This document shows, piece after piece, positions 1-6,573 of a stretch of DNA of 12,379 bases (the stretch's first letter is position 1; every line of letters starts with the position of its first letter). The notes under the pieces are model-generated. The model searched no databases and was not told the origin of the DNA. It saw only the letters and a list, made by a program, of their open reading frames with translations. Source of the stretch: Chloroflexota bacterium (GTDB lineage: Bacteria; Chloroflexota; FW602-bin22; JACPRP01). Made by a program: the position numbers and the translations under genes. The DNA lies in assembly GCA_016210495.1 (NCBI GenBank), contig JACQUC010000262.1:1-12379 (forward strand). The letters are read 5' to 3'.

Positions 1-211
1 GAGCTACCCCGTCCACAGAGACTGCAACGCCTTCCTTAGTGTAGACTCTGGGAGTTTCCACCGTGAGCGTCATTACCTCCAAGGACAGTCGCTGTACCTG
101 ATGAATCATAGGAAACGCAAACAGCCTACCTCCTACAATCACCTTCGGCTGCTTCCCTCCACCCGATCGGATCAGAGCCATGTTTGGACCTGTAGTATAA
201 ATGCCCGCCAT
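1..211 (-). CDS. Flotillin-family (SPFH/Band 7) protein, 5' part only
   Basis: The minus strand opens with ATG at 211-209 and stays open to the window edge, giving the first 70 codons. The translation begins MAGIYTTGPNMALIRSGGGK, continues through VIVGGRLFAFP and QRLSLEVMTLTVETP, and reaches TKEGVAVSVDGVA. This is the start of the flotillin SPFH domain (GPNEAL-RSGG, RLSLE-MTL, EGVA-V-G-A blocks). A GGAGG at 222-218 lies 6 nt before the ATG, and no other start fits better. Flotillins are membrane-associated scaffolds that assemble into oligomers organising lipid and protein domains; they commonly pair with NfeD proteins, as here. There is no N-terminal transmembrane segment before the SPFH domain, so membrane attachment probably uses hydrophobic or acylated patches, as in eukaryotic-type flotillins. 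The gene follows nfeD by 88 bp with no clear terminator and is probably cotranscribed with it. The C-terminal coiled-coil part lies outside the window. Confidence 0.85.
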   Translation of the reverse strand, partial: MAGIYTTGPNMALIRSGGGKQPKVIVGGRLFAFPMIHQVQRLSLEVMTLTVETPRVYTKEGVAVSVDGVA

Positions 212-299
212 TATTCGCCTCCATTCAAAATGCTGTGGCCGGAGTCTGGAGAAGGCCAGTCTAACTCAGCCTCCCCAATCCTGGGGCCGCCGAACCTCT

Positions 300-1703
300 C
301 TACCGTCCTTGAGATCGTAGTCGCCCAAAGAATCTGTGCAAAACTGATGGCTTTTCCACCTCGCTTTCCGGCGACGCCCTGGCTACCTTTAGGATATCCC
401 CGTAAACTCCAAGTACCGTCACCTCAACTCCTTTTTCAACACGCTCGCCAGGCCGAACTGCAGCCGTCCACTCCTCATCACCTAGCCGAATCATGCCCGA
501 TGGCTGCAAATCCACCACGACTATCCCGGTTCGCCCTACAAGTGCCGCTTTTGAGCCTAAAACATATCCGTATGCGGACCCTGTCGCCCTTGCGAAATAC
601 AGAACCAGAATTGTAGCGACAACCAGGGTTCCTCCCACAAAACCTATGAGCCACCCACTTACCCGTACGGTCGCTCCAGGGAACACCGGCGTGTCAAAGT
701 AGTTGCCGAAAAGAAGGAAGGCACCAAGGACGAAGCAGATTGCGCTTCCGAGTCCGAATATGCCCCATCCAGGTGCTTGCAGTTCGACAAAGAACAGGAT
801 CATCGAAAGCACGATCAGCCCGACTGCTACCCAGTTTACAGGTAGATTCCCCAAACCCAGAAGGCCCAATGAAAATGCAATAGCTCCCACTACGCCCGGT
901 CCGATAAAGCCAGGCGACCACATCTCCACAATGATCGCCAGCCCTCCAAAGAGCAGAAGCACAACCGCCAAGGTCGGATTGGCTATCACGCTGAGAAATC
1001 GCTCCAGGAGCGTCATGCCAATCTCACTGGTGCGGGCATCGCGGGTTTGCAGAGTAACACGACCTATCGCGGTTTCCGCCGTACGGCCGTCAAGCTGAAC
1101 TAGCATATCTTCCATGTCGCGAGCGATGAAATCAACTACGTTTCTCTCGACCGCCTCACGAGCCGAATATGAACTGGCCGCCGTTATGGTTTCCTCCAAA
1201 GCCGTGGCGTTCCTGCTTCTCTGCTCAGCAATGCTTCTTATGAAGGCAAGCGTGTCCTCAACGACCTTCTTCGATAAGGTTGCTGGCAGGTCTTCCCCTC
1301 CCGAGCCAACCGGCGATGCTGCCCCAATATTTGTTCCGGGGGCCATGACGGCAAAATTGGCAGCCGCAGTAACAAAAACCCCTGCCGATGCGGCTCGCGC
1401 CCCCGGCGGCGACACGTAGACTGCTACGGGGATTTCGGAGCTCAGAATGGCCTCCACCATATCGCGCGTGGAGCTCAGCAGGCCGCCTGGGGTGTCGAGC
1501 CTGATAATAGCCAACTGAGCGCCGCTGGACGCCGCCACATCAAGGCCTCTTCTGAGGTAGCGAGCGCTGATTGGCTCTATATCGCTGTCCAAAGTTATCA
1601 CGGCCACGTGGCCACCTCCGGCGAGAGCGGGCGAGAGGTTGGACAGGATGAACAGCAACCCGACTCCAAACCCAAGAACCAGATATTGCAGTCTTCGCCT
1701 CAT
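300..1703 (-). CDS. nfeD: NfeD-family membrane-bound serine protease (ClpP class)
   Basis: 467 aa, full-length for the long NfeD class. Residues 1-28 are a signal peptide ending SPALA. Residues about 32-230 form a ClpP/crotonase-like protease domain with DTPGG at 70-74, the nucleophile in RAASAG (Ser106) and a candidate general base Lys146 in KKVVED. This is the Ser/Lys dyad arrangement of the archaeal homologue PH1510. About four to six hydrophobic segments follow (roughly 240-370). A soluble NfeD (OB-fold-like) domain closes the protein, with LVGRTGIVVVDLQPSG and the GVYGDILKV end. The protease domain is predicted to lie outside the membrane and to cut hydrophobic C-terminal segments of partners such as stomatins or flotillins. 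The next gene is flotillin, the classic partner. The start is supported by GAGG 6 nt upstream. It overlaps by ATGA the end of a vestigial frame (1816-1700). The gene sits under a c-di-AMP riboswitch. Confidence 0.93.
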   Translation of the reverse strand: MRRRLQYLVLGFGVGLLFILSNLSPALAGGGHVAVITLDSDIEPISARYLRRGLDVAASSGAQLAIIRLDTPGGLLSSTRDMVEAILSSEIPVAVYVSPPGARAASAGVFVTAAANFAVMAPGTNIGAASPVGSGGEDLPATLSKKVVEDTLAFIRSIAEQRSRNATALEETITAASSYSAREAVERNVVDFIARDMEDMLVQLDGRTAETAIGRVTLQTRDARTSEIGMTLLERFLSVIANPTLAVVLLLFGGLAIIVEMWSPGFIGPGVVGAIAFSLGLLGLGNLPVNWVAVGLIVLSMILFFVELQAPGWGIFGLGSAICFVLGAFLLFGNYFDTPVFPGATVRVSGWLIGFVGGTLVVATILVLYFARATGSAYGYVLGSKAALVGRTGIVVVDLQPSGMIRLGDEEWTAAVRPGERVEKGVEVTVLGVYGDILKVARASPESEVEKPSVLHRFFGRLRSQGR

Positions 1704-1816
1704 GGCAAACCTCGAAAGAGAAGGTGCCGATAGCCCCGCGTGATGCCAGTACCCCTTTTCGCCGACCCAGTTGCCAATCTAGTGCCGTTCCCCGCAGCCA
1801 GGACTACCGCTTTTAT
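1700..1816 (-). pseudogene. Remnant of a nucleotidyltransferase 5' end (ATG replaced by ATA)
   Basis: The minus strand has an ideal AGGAGG (1826-1821), a 4-nt gap, then ATA AAA GCG, reading IKAVVLAAGNGTRLATGSAK over the first 20 codons. KAVVLAAGxGTRL is the N-terminal nucleotide-binding signature of the sugar-phosphate nucleotidyltransferase superfamily (GlmU, RmlA, GalU, MobA types), which normally begins Met-Lys-Ala at exactly this place. The rest of the family is missing: after about 20 residues similarity stops, and the frame ends at TGA 1702-1700, overlapping the nfeD ATG. The simplest reading is the surviving start of a gene largely deleted, with the Met codon mutated to ATA. The same frame can also be read from an ATG at 1894 within the terminator stem, but that has no good ribosome site. 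It could still be translated weakly and couple to nfeD. A functional micro-ORF is possible but less likely. Confidence 0.5.
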
Positions 1817-1841
1817 GCTGCCTCCTTCTAGCAATGGTTTT

Positions 1842-1887
1842 GGACAACAATAAGAGGAGCAAGAGGACAAAGCCTCTCGCTCCCCTT
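1842..1887 (-). terminator. Terminator-like hairpin of the riboswitch expression platform
   Basis: On the minus transcript AAGGGGAGCGAGAGG (1887-1873) pairs with CCUCUUGCUCCUCUU (1866-1852) around a CUUUGU loop. That is 15 consecutive pairs, including two G-U. The hairpin is followed by a moderately U-rich AUUGUUGU tract (1851-1844). It lies about 30 nt after the riboswitch core and before nfeD, as expected for an OFF switch. AAGAGG at 1911-1906, just after the aptamer, could pair with CCUCUU of the 3' arm as an anti-terminator. The U tract is interrupted, so termination may be partial. Confidence 0.6.
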
Positions 1888-1909
1888 CGCCCATTTCCGA
1901 GGCAGCCTC

Positions 1910-2040
1910 TTCTTTACACGCCTACGAGGTTAGCTGACGGGTTCGGCAAGAAGAAGTTCGCCTATCCTTCCGATGAAGGAATTCACCCCAAGAACTGGTT
2001 CCCCCGCTCCTCTTTTAAGGATTTGGCTCGGTCTCGTATG
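1910..2040 (-). promoter_or_regulatory. Cyclic-di-AMP riboswitch (ydaO/yuaA type)
   Basis: The minus transcript contains, in order and with family-like spacing, the conserved blocks of the ydaO/yuaA riboswitch. These are CCGAGCCAAA near the 5' end, GGGGGAACC (2005-1997), UUGGGGUGAAUUCC (1991-1978), and the hallmark GUCAGCUAACCUCGUAGGCG (1938-1919). Between them are a UCCUUC-AUCG-GAAGGA hairpin (6 bp) and a GGCGA/UUGCC arm, which fit the variable stems. This RNA class binds c-di-AMP and usually turns genes off, acting on cell-wall hydrolases and on potassium or osmolyte transport. Here a promoter lies just upstream and a terminator-like hairpin just downstream, then nfeD and flotillin. Recognition is from memory of the consensus; exact ends are approximate. 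Confidence is high because the sequence blocks are long and ordered. Confidence 0.9.
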
Positions 2041-2054
2041 TTGTTGTCGCAGAC

Positions 2055-2083
2055 ACTTTAGCCTAGAAGCCAAACTTTGTCAA
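2055..2083 (-). promoter_or_regulatory. Sigma-70 promoter of the riboswitch-nfeD operon
   Basis: The minus strand has a perfect TTGACA (2083-2078), a 17-bp spacer, and TAAAGT (2060-2055), a 4/6 match to TATAAT. Transcription would start near 2048, a few bases before the 5' side of the c-di-AMP aptamer. That placement makes it the obvious promoter for the riboswitch transcript. Confidence 0.75.
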
Positions 2084-2258
2084 CTGATTGATCTGAGATT
2101 CGTCACCCATGAGCAACGGTCATAGGTGCGTGCCCTGCCCCGGCCCAGCAGGCAAAGCGGCTGAAGTCCCCGCCCGGCGACGTGTGGGCGTACCCGCAGC
2201 CATCTGGGACAACCTGGTCGCTGGCGGCGAGCTTGTGGGGGCGGGCCGGCTGACGAGG
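2084..2258. other. GC-rich stretch after rpoD, no clear gene
   Basis: This part of the 555-bp gap is clearly richer in G and C than the riboswitch region beside it. I see no tRNA, known small RNA or U-tract terminator. On the minus strand the rpoD frame stays open for 51 codons after the rpoD TAG until TGA at 2105-2103. A 7-bp hairpin CCUAUGA-CCGUUGC-UCAUGGG occupies 2126-2106, and CCCGCCC near the rpoD stop is complementary to GGGCGGG about 70 nt further on. It may be a structured rpoD 3' UTR. Confidence 0.35.
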
Positions 2259-3560
2259 CTATTCCAAATAATCCTTCAGCTTCTTGCTGCGGCTGGGGTG
2301 GCGGAGCTTGCGGAGGGCCTTGGCTTCGATCTGCCGGATGCGCTCGCGGGTGACACCGAACTCCTTGCCCACTTCCTCCAGCGTCCGGCTGCGGCCATCG
2401 TCGAGGCCGAAGCGGAGCTGCAGCACGCGGCGCTCGCGGTGGCTCAGCGAGTCGAGCACATCCTCGACCTGCTCCTTGAGCAACTGGTGGGAGGCAGCCT
2501 CCGCCGGGGGCAAGGTCCCTTGATCCTCGATGAAGTCACCCAGGTGGCTGTCCTCCTCTTCGCCGATGGGCGTTTCGAGGGAAACGGGCTCCTGGGAAAC
2601 CTTGATGATCTCGCGGACTTTTTCGGGGGAGATTTGCATCTCGTCGCCGATTTCTTCCGAAGTGGGCTCACGGCCTAGCTCCTGAAGAAGCCGGCGAGAG
2701 ACCCTGATGAGCTTGTTGATGGTCTCTACCATGTGGACGGGGATGCGGATGGTGCGCGCCTGATCGGCGATGGCGCGCGTGATCGCCTGGCGGATCCACC
2801 AGGTGGCATAAGTGCTGAACTTGTAGCCTTTGCGATAGTCGAACTTCTCTACGGCACGAATGAGGCCGATGTTTCCTTCCTGGATAAGGTCCAGGAGCGA
2901 CATGCCGCGGCCGATGTACTTCTTGGCTACGCTCACGACAAGACGCAGGTTTGCTTCGGTGAGACGCTGGCGGGCCAACTCGCCCTTTATCACTTCCTGC
3001 TCGATCTTGGCCCGCTCCTCGGGGGACAGCCTGCGCTGAGAGAGCCGGTAAGCCGACGCCATGCCCCTCTCCATCATCATGGCGAGTTGTACCTCCTCGG
3101 TGGCCGATAGCAGGCTCACGCGGCCAATCTCGCGGAGGTACATCCTGACGGGATCGTCGATGCCATCGTGTTCGAACTCGACGATGGGCTCGATCTCGAT
3201 CTCGGGCTCCTCGCCCTCGACGATCTTGGGCTCGTCGTCTTCCCAGCCGTCAGCGGGCAAGTCGCCATCGACGACTTCGACGTCGGCGGCGATGAGTATG
3301 TCTTCAACCGCATCGAGGTTGAGCTCAGGGTTGGGGAGGACGTCGAGTATGTCCTCCGGCGTGAAAAAACCTTGGTCCTTGCCTTTGCAGACCAGCTCCG
3401 CGCTGCTTTCACAGAGGCCACCCTCTTCTTCGGAGTGGCCGTTGTCTTCCTCAGCTACGGCAAGCTCCTGGTCCACGGCGACATCCACCACCGGAGCCAA
3501 GCGCGCGATCTTCTCCCGCTTCTCTGCGTCCTGGTACTCAGTTCCTCTATCGATTGCCAT
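2259..3560 (-). CDS. rpoD: Primary RNA polymerase sigma factor (sigma-70 group 1)
   Basis: Numbering here starts at the first of two adjacent ATGs (3563), giving 434 aa. Residues 1-135 are a divergent, strongly acidic leader with a region 1.1-like helix set ([20 protein letters not shown]). Region 1.2 is [13 protein letters not shown] (137-149). Region 2 spans about 203-284 with [31 protein letters not shown] and [18 protein letters not shown], the -10 recognition and melting part. Region 3 follows with HMVETINKL and region 4 is 365-430 with the helix-turn-helix [20 protein letters not shown] that reads -35. It ends in the usual LKDYLE. All core regions are intact, so it directs housekeeping transcription. 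AGGAGG lies 1 nt before the first ATG and 4 nt before the second (3560), so the second is chosen. It follows dnaG by about 75 bp, the dnaG-rpoD arrangement seen in many bacteria. Confidence 0.97.
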   Translation of the reverse strand: MAIDRGTEYQDAEKREKIARLAPVVDVAVDQELAVAEEDNGHSEEEGGLCESSAELVCKGKDQGFFTPEDILDVLPNPELNLDAVEDILIAADVEVVDGDLPADGWEDDEPKIVEGEEPEIEIEPIVEFEHDGIDDPVRMYLREIGRVSLLSATEEVQLAMMMERGMASAYRLSQRRLSPEERAKIEQEVIKGELARQRLTEANLRLVVSVAKKYIGRGMSLLDLIQEGNIGLIRAVEKFDYRKGYKFSTYATWWIRQAITRAIADQARTIRIPVHMVETINKLIRVSRRLLQELGREPTSEEIGDEMQISPEKVREIIKVSQEPVSLETPIGEEEDSHLGDFIEDQGTLPPAEAASHQLLKEQVEDVLDSLSHRERRVLQLRFGLDDGRSRTLEEVGKEFGVTRERIRQIEAKALRKLRHPSRSKKLKDYLE

Positions 3561-3638
3561 CATTCCTCCTCACCAGCCAAGAGGGTCAACCCCACCACCC
3601 CACCGCTGATTGCAAGATTACCATAGGCGACATCTACC

Positions 3639-5573
3639 TTACCTCCATACCGAGGCCCGCGTGTCGCCGTGCTCAAAAGGCTCGAGCTCAGACCTTAGTT
3701 GCTCTATTTGCTCGATGAACTGCCGAGAGCCTTCCAGGTCGGACTCGTTTGCCGCCTGATGTGAAAGGTACTCTAACTGGCGGATGCGCTCTCTGAGATT
3801 CCTACGTCGCAGCTCGCGGAGGCACTTTTCTGCCTGGCGCTGTAGCTCGGCGTCGACTACTGAAGGGCCCTGCCGAGCTCGATCCAGCAGGTCGCCGACG
3901 AAGTCCTGAAGCGCGGGATCGAGGGTCTCGGCGAAGCGATCGAGATCGAATGGCTCAGCGCTGCCAACAGCATCCCGAAGGGCGGAGAACACCAGGCACA
4001 CTCTGGAGTCCTGCACTTCGTTGAGCTCGATCTGATAGACGGTGTCCGCAAGCTCGGGATTGCTCAATACCAAGGACAGATAATACGCCTCCAGCGAGAG
4101 CGGTGGCCTCTGGCGGGCACCCTCCTGTTTGGAGACGGCACCGCCGGATGCCTGGGCGCCTCCCTCGCCAGGGTGCGGGGTCCCGGGGCCTTCCCTATTT
4201 CTCGTGGATAGCGAAGGAAGGGCGGGCCCTTTGAGACGTACTCTGGCCAGGGATTCGGCCAATGTGCGCTCGTTAACCTGTACCAGGTGCGCGAGCTTCT
4301 GCAGATAGTGAGCTTGCTCCACCTTATCAGGCAGCTCCTTGATCACAGGAAGCAGTTGGTCCACGGCCGAAGACTTGTCTTTGGCCGACGTTAGATCGAG
4401 TGCCGACGTCACTGTGCTGAAGTAGTAATCGACGATGGGCAACGCCCTGTCCAGAAGCCACTGCCATCGAGCGGGATCCTCGCGAATCACCTCATCCGGA
4501 TCCTTGCCCCGTGGCAAGGTAATGATGCGGATATCGGCGTCCAACTTGTACTCGTAGTGAATCAAGCCTCGCCAGGTGGGCACGGGCACGACTCTCTTGT
4601 CGAAGACCTCCCTGGCCACATCGAGTCCGCGCAAGGTGGCTTCGTCGCCGGCCTTGTCGGGGTCGAGGGCCAGAATCAGGTGTTTCGTAAGCTTCTTCAG
4701 TGTCGCCACCTGGCGCTCGGTCAGGGCGGTCCCGAGGGAAGCCACCACTTTTGTCATACCACATTGATGGGAGTGCAAAACGTCGACGTAGCCTTCGACG
4801 ATGACGGCGCTATCGGCTTCGCGCATGGCCCGTGCCGCTCTGTCTATGCCATATAGCGAGCTGCTCTTGTCGAAGATCGGGGTCTGTGGCGAGTTCAGGT
4901 ACTTTGGCTGGGAGCTGTCCAGGGCGCGAGCGCCGAAGCCGGTGACGTTGCCGCGAATGTCTCTGATGGGAAACATCAATCGCCCACGGAAGCGGTCGTA
5001 GTGATCGCCTCCCTCCTTTTGAACGACGAGGCCGGCATCGAGCAGCTCCTTGGACTCGAATGCCTTGCCGCTCAGATACTGGCCGAGCGATTGCCAGCTA
5101 TCTGGCGCGTAGCCGAGCTGGAAGGCCTCGACGGTGTCGCCGTTGATCCCACGCTTCGCCAGGTAGGATCTGGCTACCTCGGCCGCTTCGGAGCGCATCA
5201 GGACGTGATGGAAAAACTGCGCAGCGGCGGCGTTGATCTCACGCAGGCGCTCGCGCCGCCGATCCTCGACGACATCGGCACGGCGCTCGGGCAGAGCCAC
5301 GCCCGCCTTATCGGCAAGCAACTTGAGGGCGTCGCCGAAGGCCAGGTTTTGCGTTTTCATTATGAAAGTGAACAGGTCGCCGTTGGAGTCACAGCCGAAG
5401 CAATGGTAGTTGCCCTTGTCCGGGTACACTACAAATGAGGGAGTCTTTTCGCCGTGGAACGGGCAAAGACCCTTGAAGTTGCGCCCGGCCTTCTTCAGCG
5501 CGACGTATGGAGAGATGACGTCGACTATGCTCAATCGGTCTTTGATTTCGTCGACGACGCCGCCGACTGGCAT
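3639..5573 (-). CDS. dnaG: DNA primase
   Basis: 644 aa, full-length. It synthesises RNA primers for DNA replication at the fork. The N-terminal zinc-binding domain has C37, H40, C58 and C61 (CPFH and HCFGC). The catalytic core includes the RFRGRLMFPIRD block (194-205). The TOPRIM residues are in place: E260 in VIVEGYVD, D304/D306 in LALDPDKAG, and KDPDE at 357-361, so it should be active. After the DPDKAG block a segment at about 325-345 (VVPVPTWRGLIHYEYKLDAD) looks extra compared with E. coli DnaG. A Gly/Pro-rich linker (about 450-490) precedes the C-terminal helicase-interaction region, which ends in charged helices. The start has an ideal AGGAGG 8 nt upstream, and this site overlaps the TAG of the protease gene before it, so the two are probably translationally coupled. 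Confidence 0.97.
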   Translation of the reverse strand: MPVGGVVDEIKDRLSIVDVISPYVALKKAGRNFKGLCPFHGEKTPSFVVYPDKGNYHCFGCDSNGDLFTFIMKTQNLAFGDALKLLADKAGVALPERRADVVEDRRRERLREINAAAAQFFHHVLMRSEAAEVARSYLAKRGINGDTVEAFQLGYAPDSWQSLGQYLSGKAFESKELLDAGLVVQKEGGDHYDRFRGRLMFPIRDIRGNVTGFGARALDSSQPKYLNSPQTPIFDKSSSLYGIDRAARAMREADSAVIVEGYVDVLHSHQCGMTKVVASLGTALTERQVATLKKLTKHLILALDPDKAGDEATLRGLDVAREVFDKRVVPVPTWRGLIHYEYKLDADIRIITLPRGKDPDEVIREDPARWQWLLDRALPIVDYYFSTVTSALDLTSAKDKSSAVDQLLPVIKELPDKVEQAHYLQKLAHLVQVNERTLAESLARVRLKGPALPSLSTRNREGPGTPHPGEGGAQASGGAVSKQEGARQRPPLSLEAYYLSLVLSNPELADTVYQIELNEVQDSRVCLVFSALRDAVGSAEPFDLDRFAETLDPALQDFVGDLLDRARQGPSVVDAELQRQAEKCLRELRRRNLRERIRQLEYLSHQAANESDLEGSRQFIEQIEQLRSELEPFEHGDTRASVWR

Positions 5574-5585
5574 CGAGACTTCCTC

Positions 5586-6563
5586 CTATACCTGGCCGAA
5601 ATACAGGGCGGTGAAAGCCACCGAGTTGTTCATGGCGTGGGCGATCATTGTCGGAACGACGCTGTTGTTTAGCCGATATATATGGGCAAAAGTAAGGCCG
5701 ATGGCAAATATGGGTACTACGCTGGGAGGCGAGTACAAATGCGCCAGAGCAAACACCAGTGAGCTAAAAAGGTATGCCTGCCAGACACCCTTTTTCGCCA
5801 GGTAGGCTCTAAAGACGTAACCGCGAAAAAAGGATTCCTCGACGAAACCGGCCAATGCCCCGCCCGCGAGCAGCAGAAGAATGAACTGTAGCGTCGAAGC
5901 CTGCTTGATGGAAGCGAATTGCTGCATTTGGGTCTGCTCGATTCCCAGTTGGCGCAACACGAGCTCGATGACGACGACAATTACGAACACGGCGAAACCG
6001 CCGCCAATTCCCGCTAATATGCGTCGCCCAAGCCTCTGCGAGGTAATTCCCATGTCGCGCCACGTTATCACGCCGGGACGGATAATGCGCAGCCAAAGCA
6101 CGAGGAGCAGCGCGATCTCGACGGTGACGACCGAAACCAGGATGACAACCGGGCTCGGAATCGCGCTCACAGAACCGGTGGGACTTGTCACCTGGACCGT
6201 CAGAGCGTTCCCCGTGACGGCTGAGTACAACAGGGCGTAGGCGCCTTGAAACACAAGTGAGGCGACGATGGCCAGCGCAAGACAGGCGAAGACGGTGCGA
6301 TGGCTGCCGTAGTCCTGCTGCGCCCGCTCCCGCGACGATCCGGGCACGACCACGTAGATGACGAGTCCGGCGACTAGGATCAGCGCCGCCAGGACGGACA
6401 GCACGATGGCAAGGGCAAGCCCTATTGCTACCAGGGTATCGGGCTGCTGGCCGATGGGAGTGGAACGATAGAGAAGGAACGCGATGATGCCGCTGGGCAC
6501 GCCCAACGCGATCCCGATCAGTATCAGCCAGCCGCCCAGCGAAACGAGTCTAGACACCGTCAT
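5586..6563 (-). CDS. CPBP-family intramembrane glutamic endopeptidase (ABI/CAAX-like)
   Basis: 325 aa with about eight hydrophobic segments along its length. The C-terminal third is the CPBP (Rce1/ABI) domain with its three motifs: EESFFR at 242-247 (catalytic Glu pair and Arg), FALAH at 271-275, and HAMNN at 309-313. These polar residues sit within membrane helices and form the proteolytic site in the Rce1 family. The substrate cannot be told from the sequence; bacterial members act in bacteriocin immunity, protein export or membrane protein processing. It lies between dgt and dnaG. Its likely ribosome site AAGGA overlaps the dgt stop TAA (6576-6574), and its own stop overlaps the dnaG ribosome site, so it is embedded in the replication operon. 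Why a membrane protease sits there is unknown. The N-terminal part (1-160) is less conserved and I do not recognise it. Confidence 0.88.
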   Translation of the reverse strand: MTVSRLVSLGGWLILIGIALGVPSGIIAFLLYRSTPIGQQPDTLVAIGLALAIVLSVLAALILVAGLVIYVVVPGSSRERAQQDYGSHRTVFACLALAIVASLVFQGAYALLYSAVTGNALTVQVTSPTGSVSAIPSPVVILVSVVTVEIALLLVLWLRIIRPGVITWRDMGITSQRLGRRILAGIGGGFAVFVIVVVIELVLRQLGIEQTQMQQFASIKQASTLQFILLLLAGGALAGFVEESFFRGYVFRAYLAKKGVWQAYLFSSLVFALAHLYSPPSVVPIFAIGLTFAHIYRLNNSVVPTMIAHAMNNSVAFTALYFGQV

Positions 6564-6573
6564 CCTTCGGTCC

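Noticed and set aside
212..299. Possible terminator between nfeD and flotillin (CCCCA-GGAT-TGGGG)
   Set aside because: The stem is only 5 bp and no U tract follows it, so continued transcription into flotillin is more likely.
101..616. Plus-strand open frame of 171 codons over the flotillin and nfeD ends
   Set aside because: It runs antisense to two genes with clear family motifs and its own translation looks random.
3564..3638. Possible separate promoter for rpoD just upstream, with a TTGACC
   Set aside because: No -10 box follows at a usable distance before the ribosome site; rpoD is more simply transcribed from upstream through dnaG.
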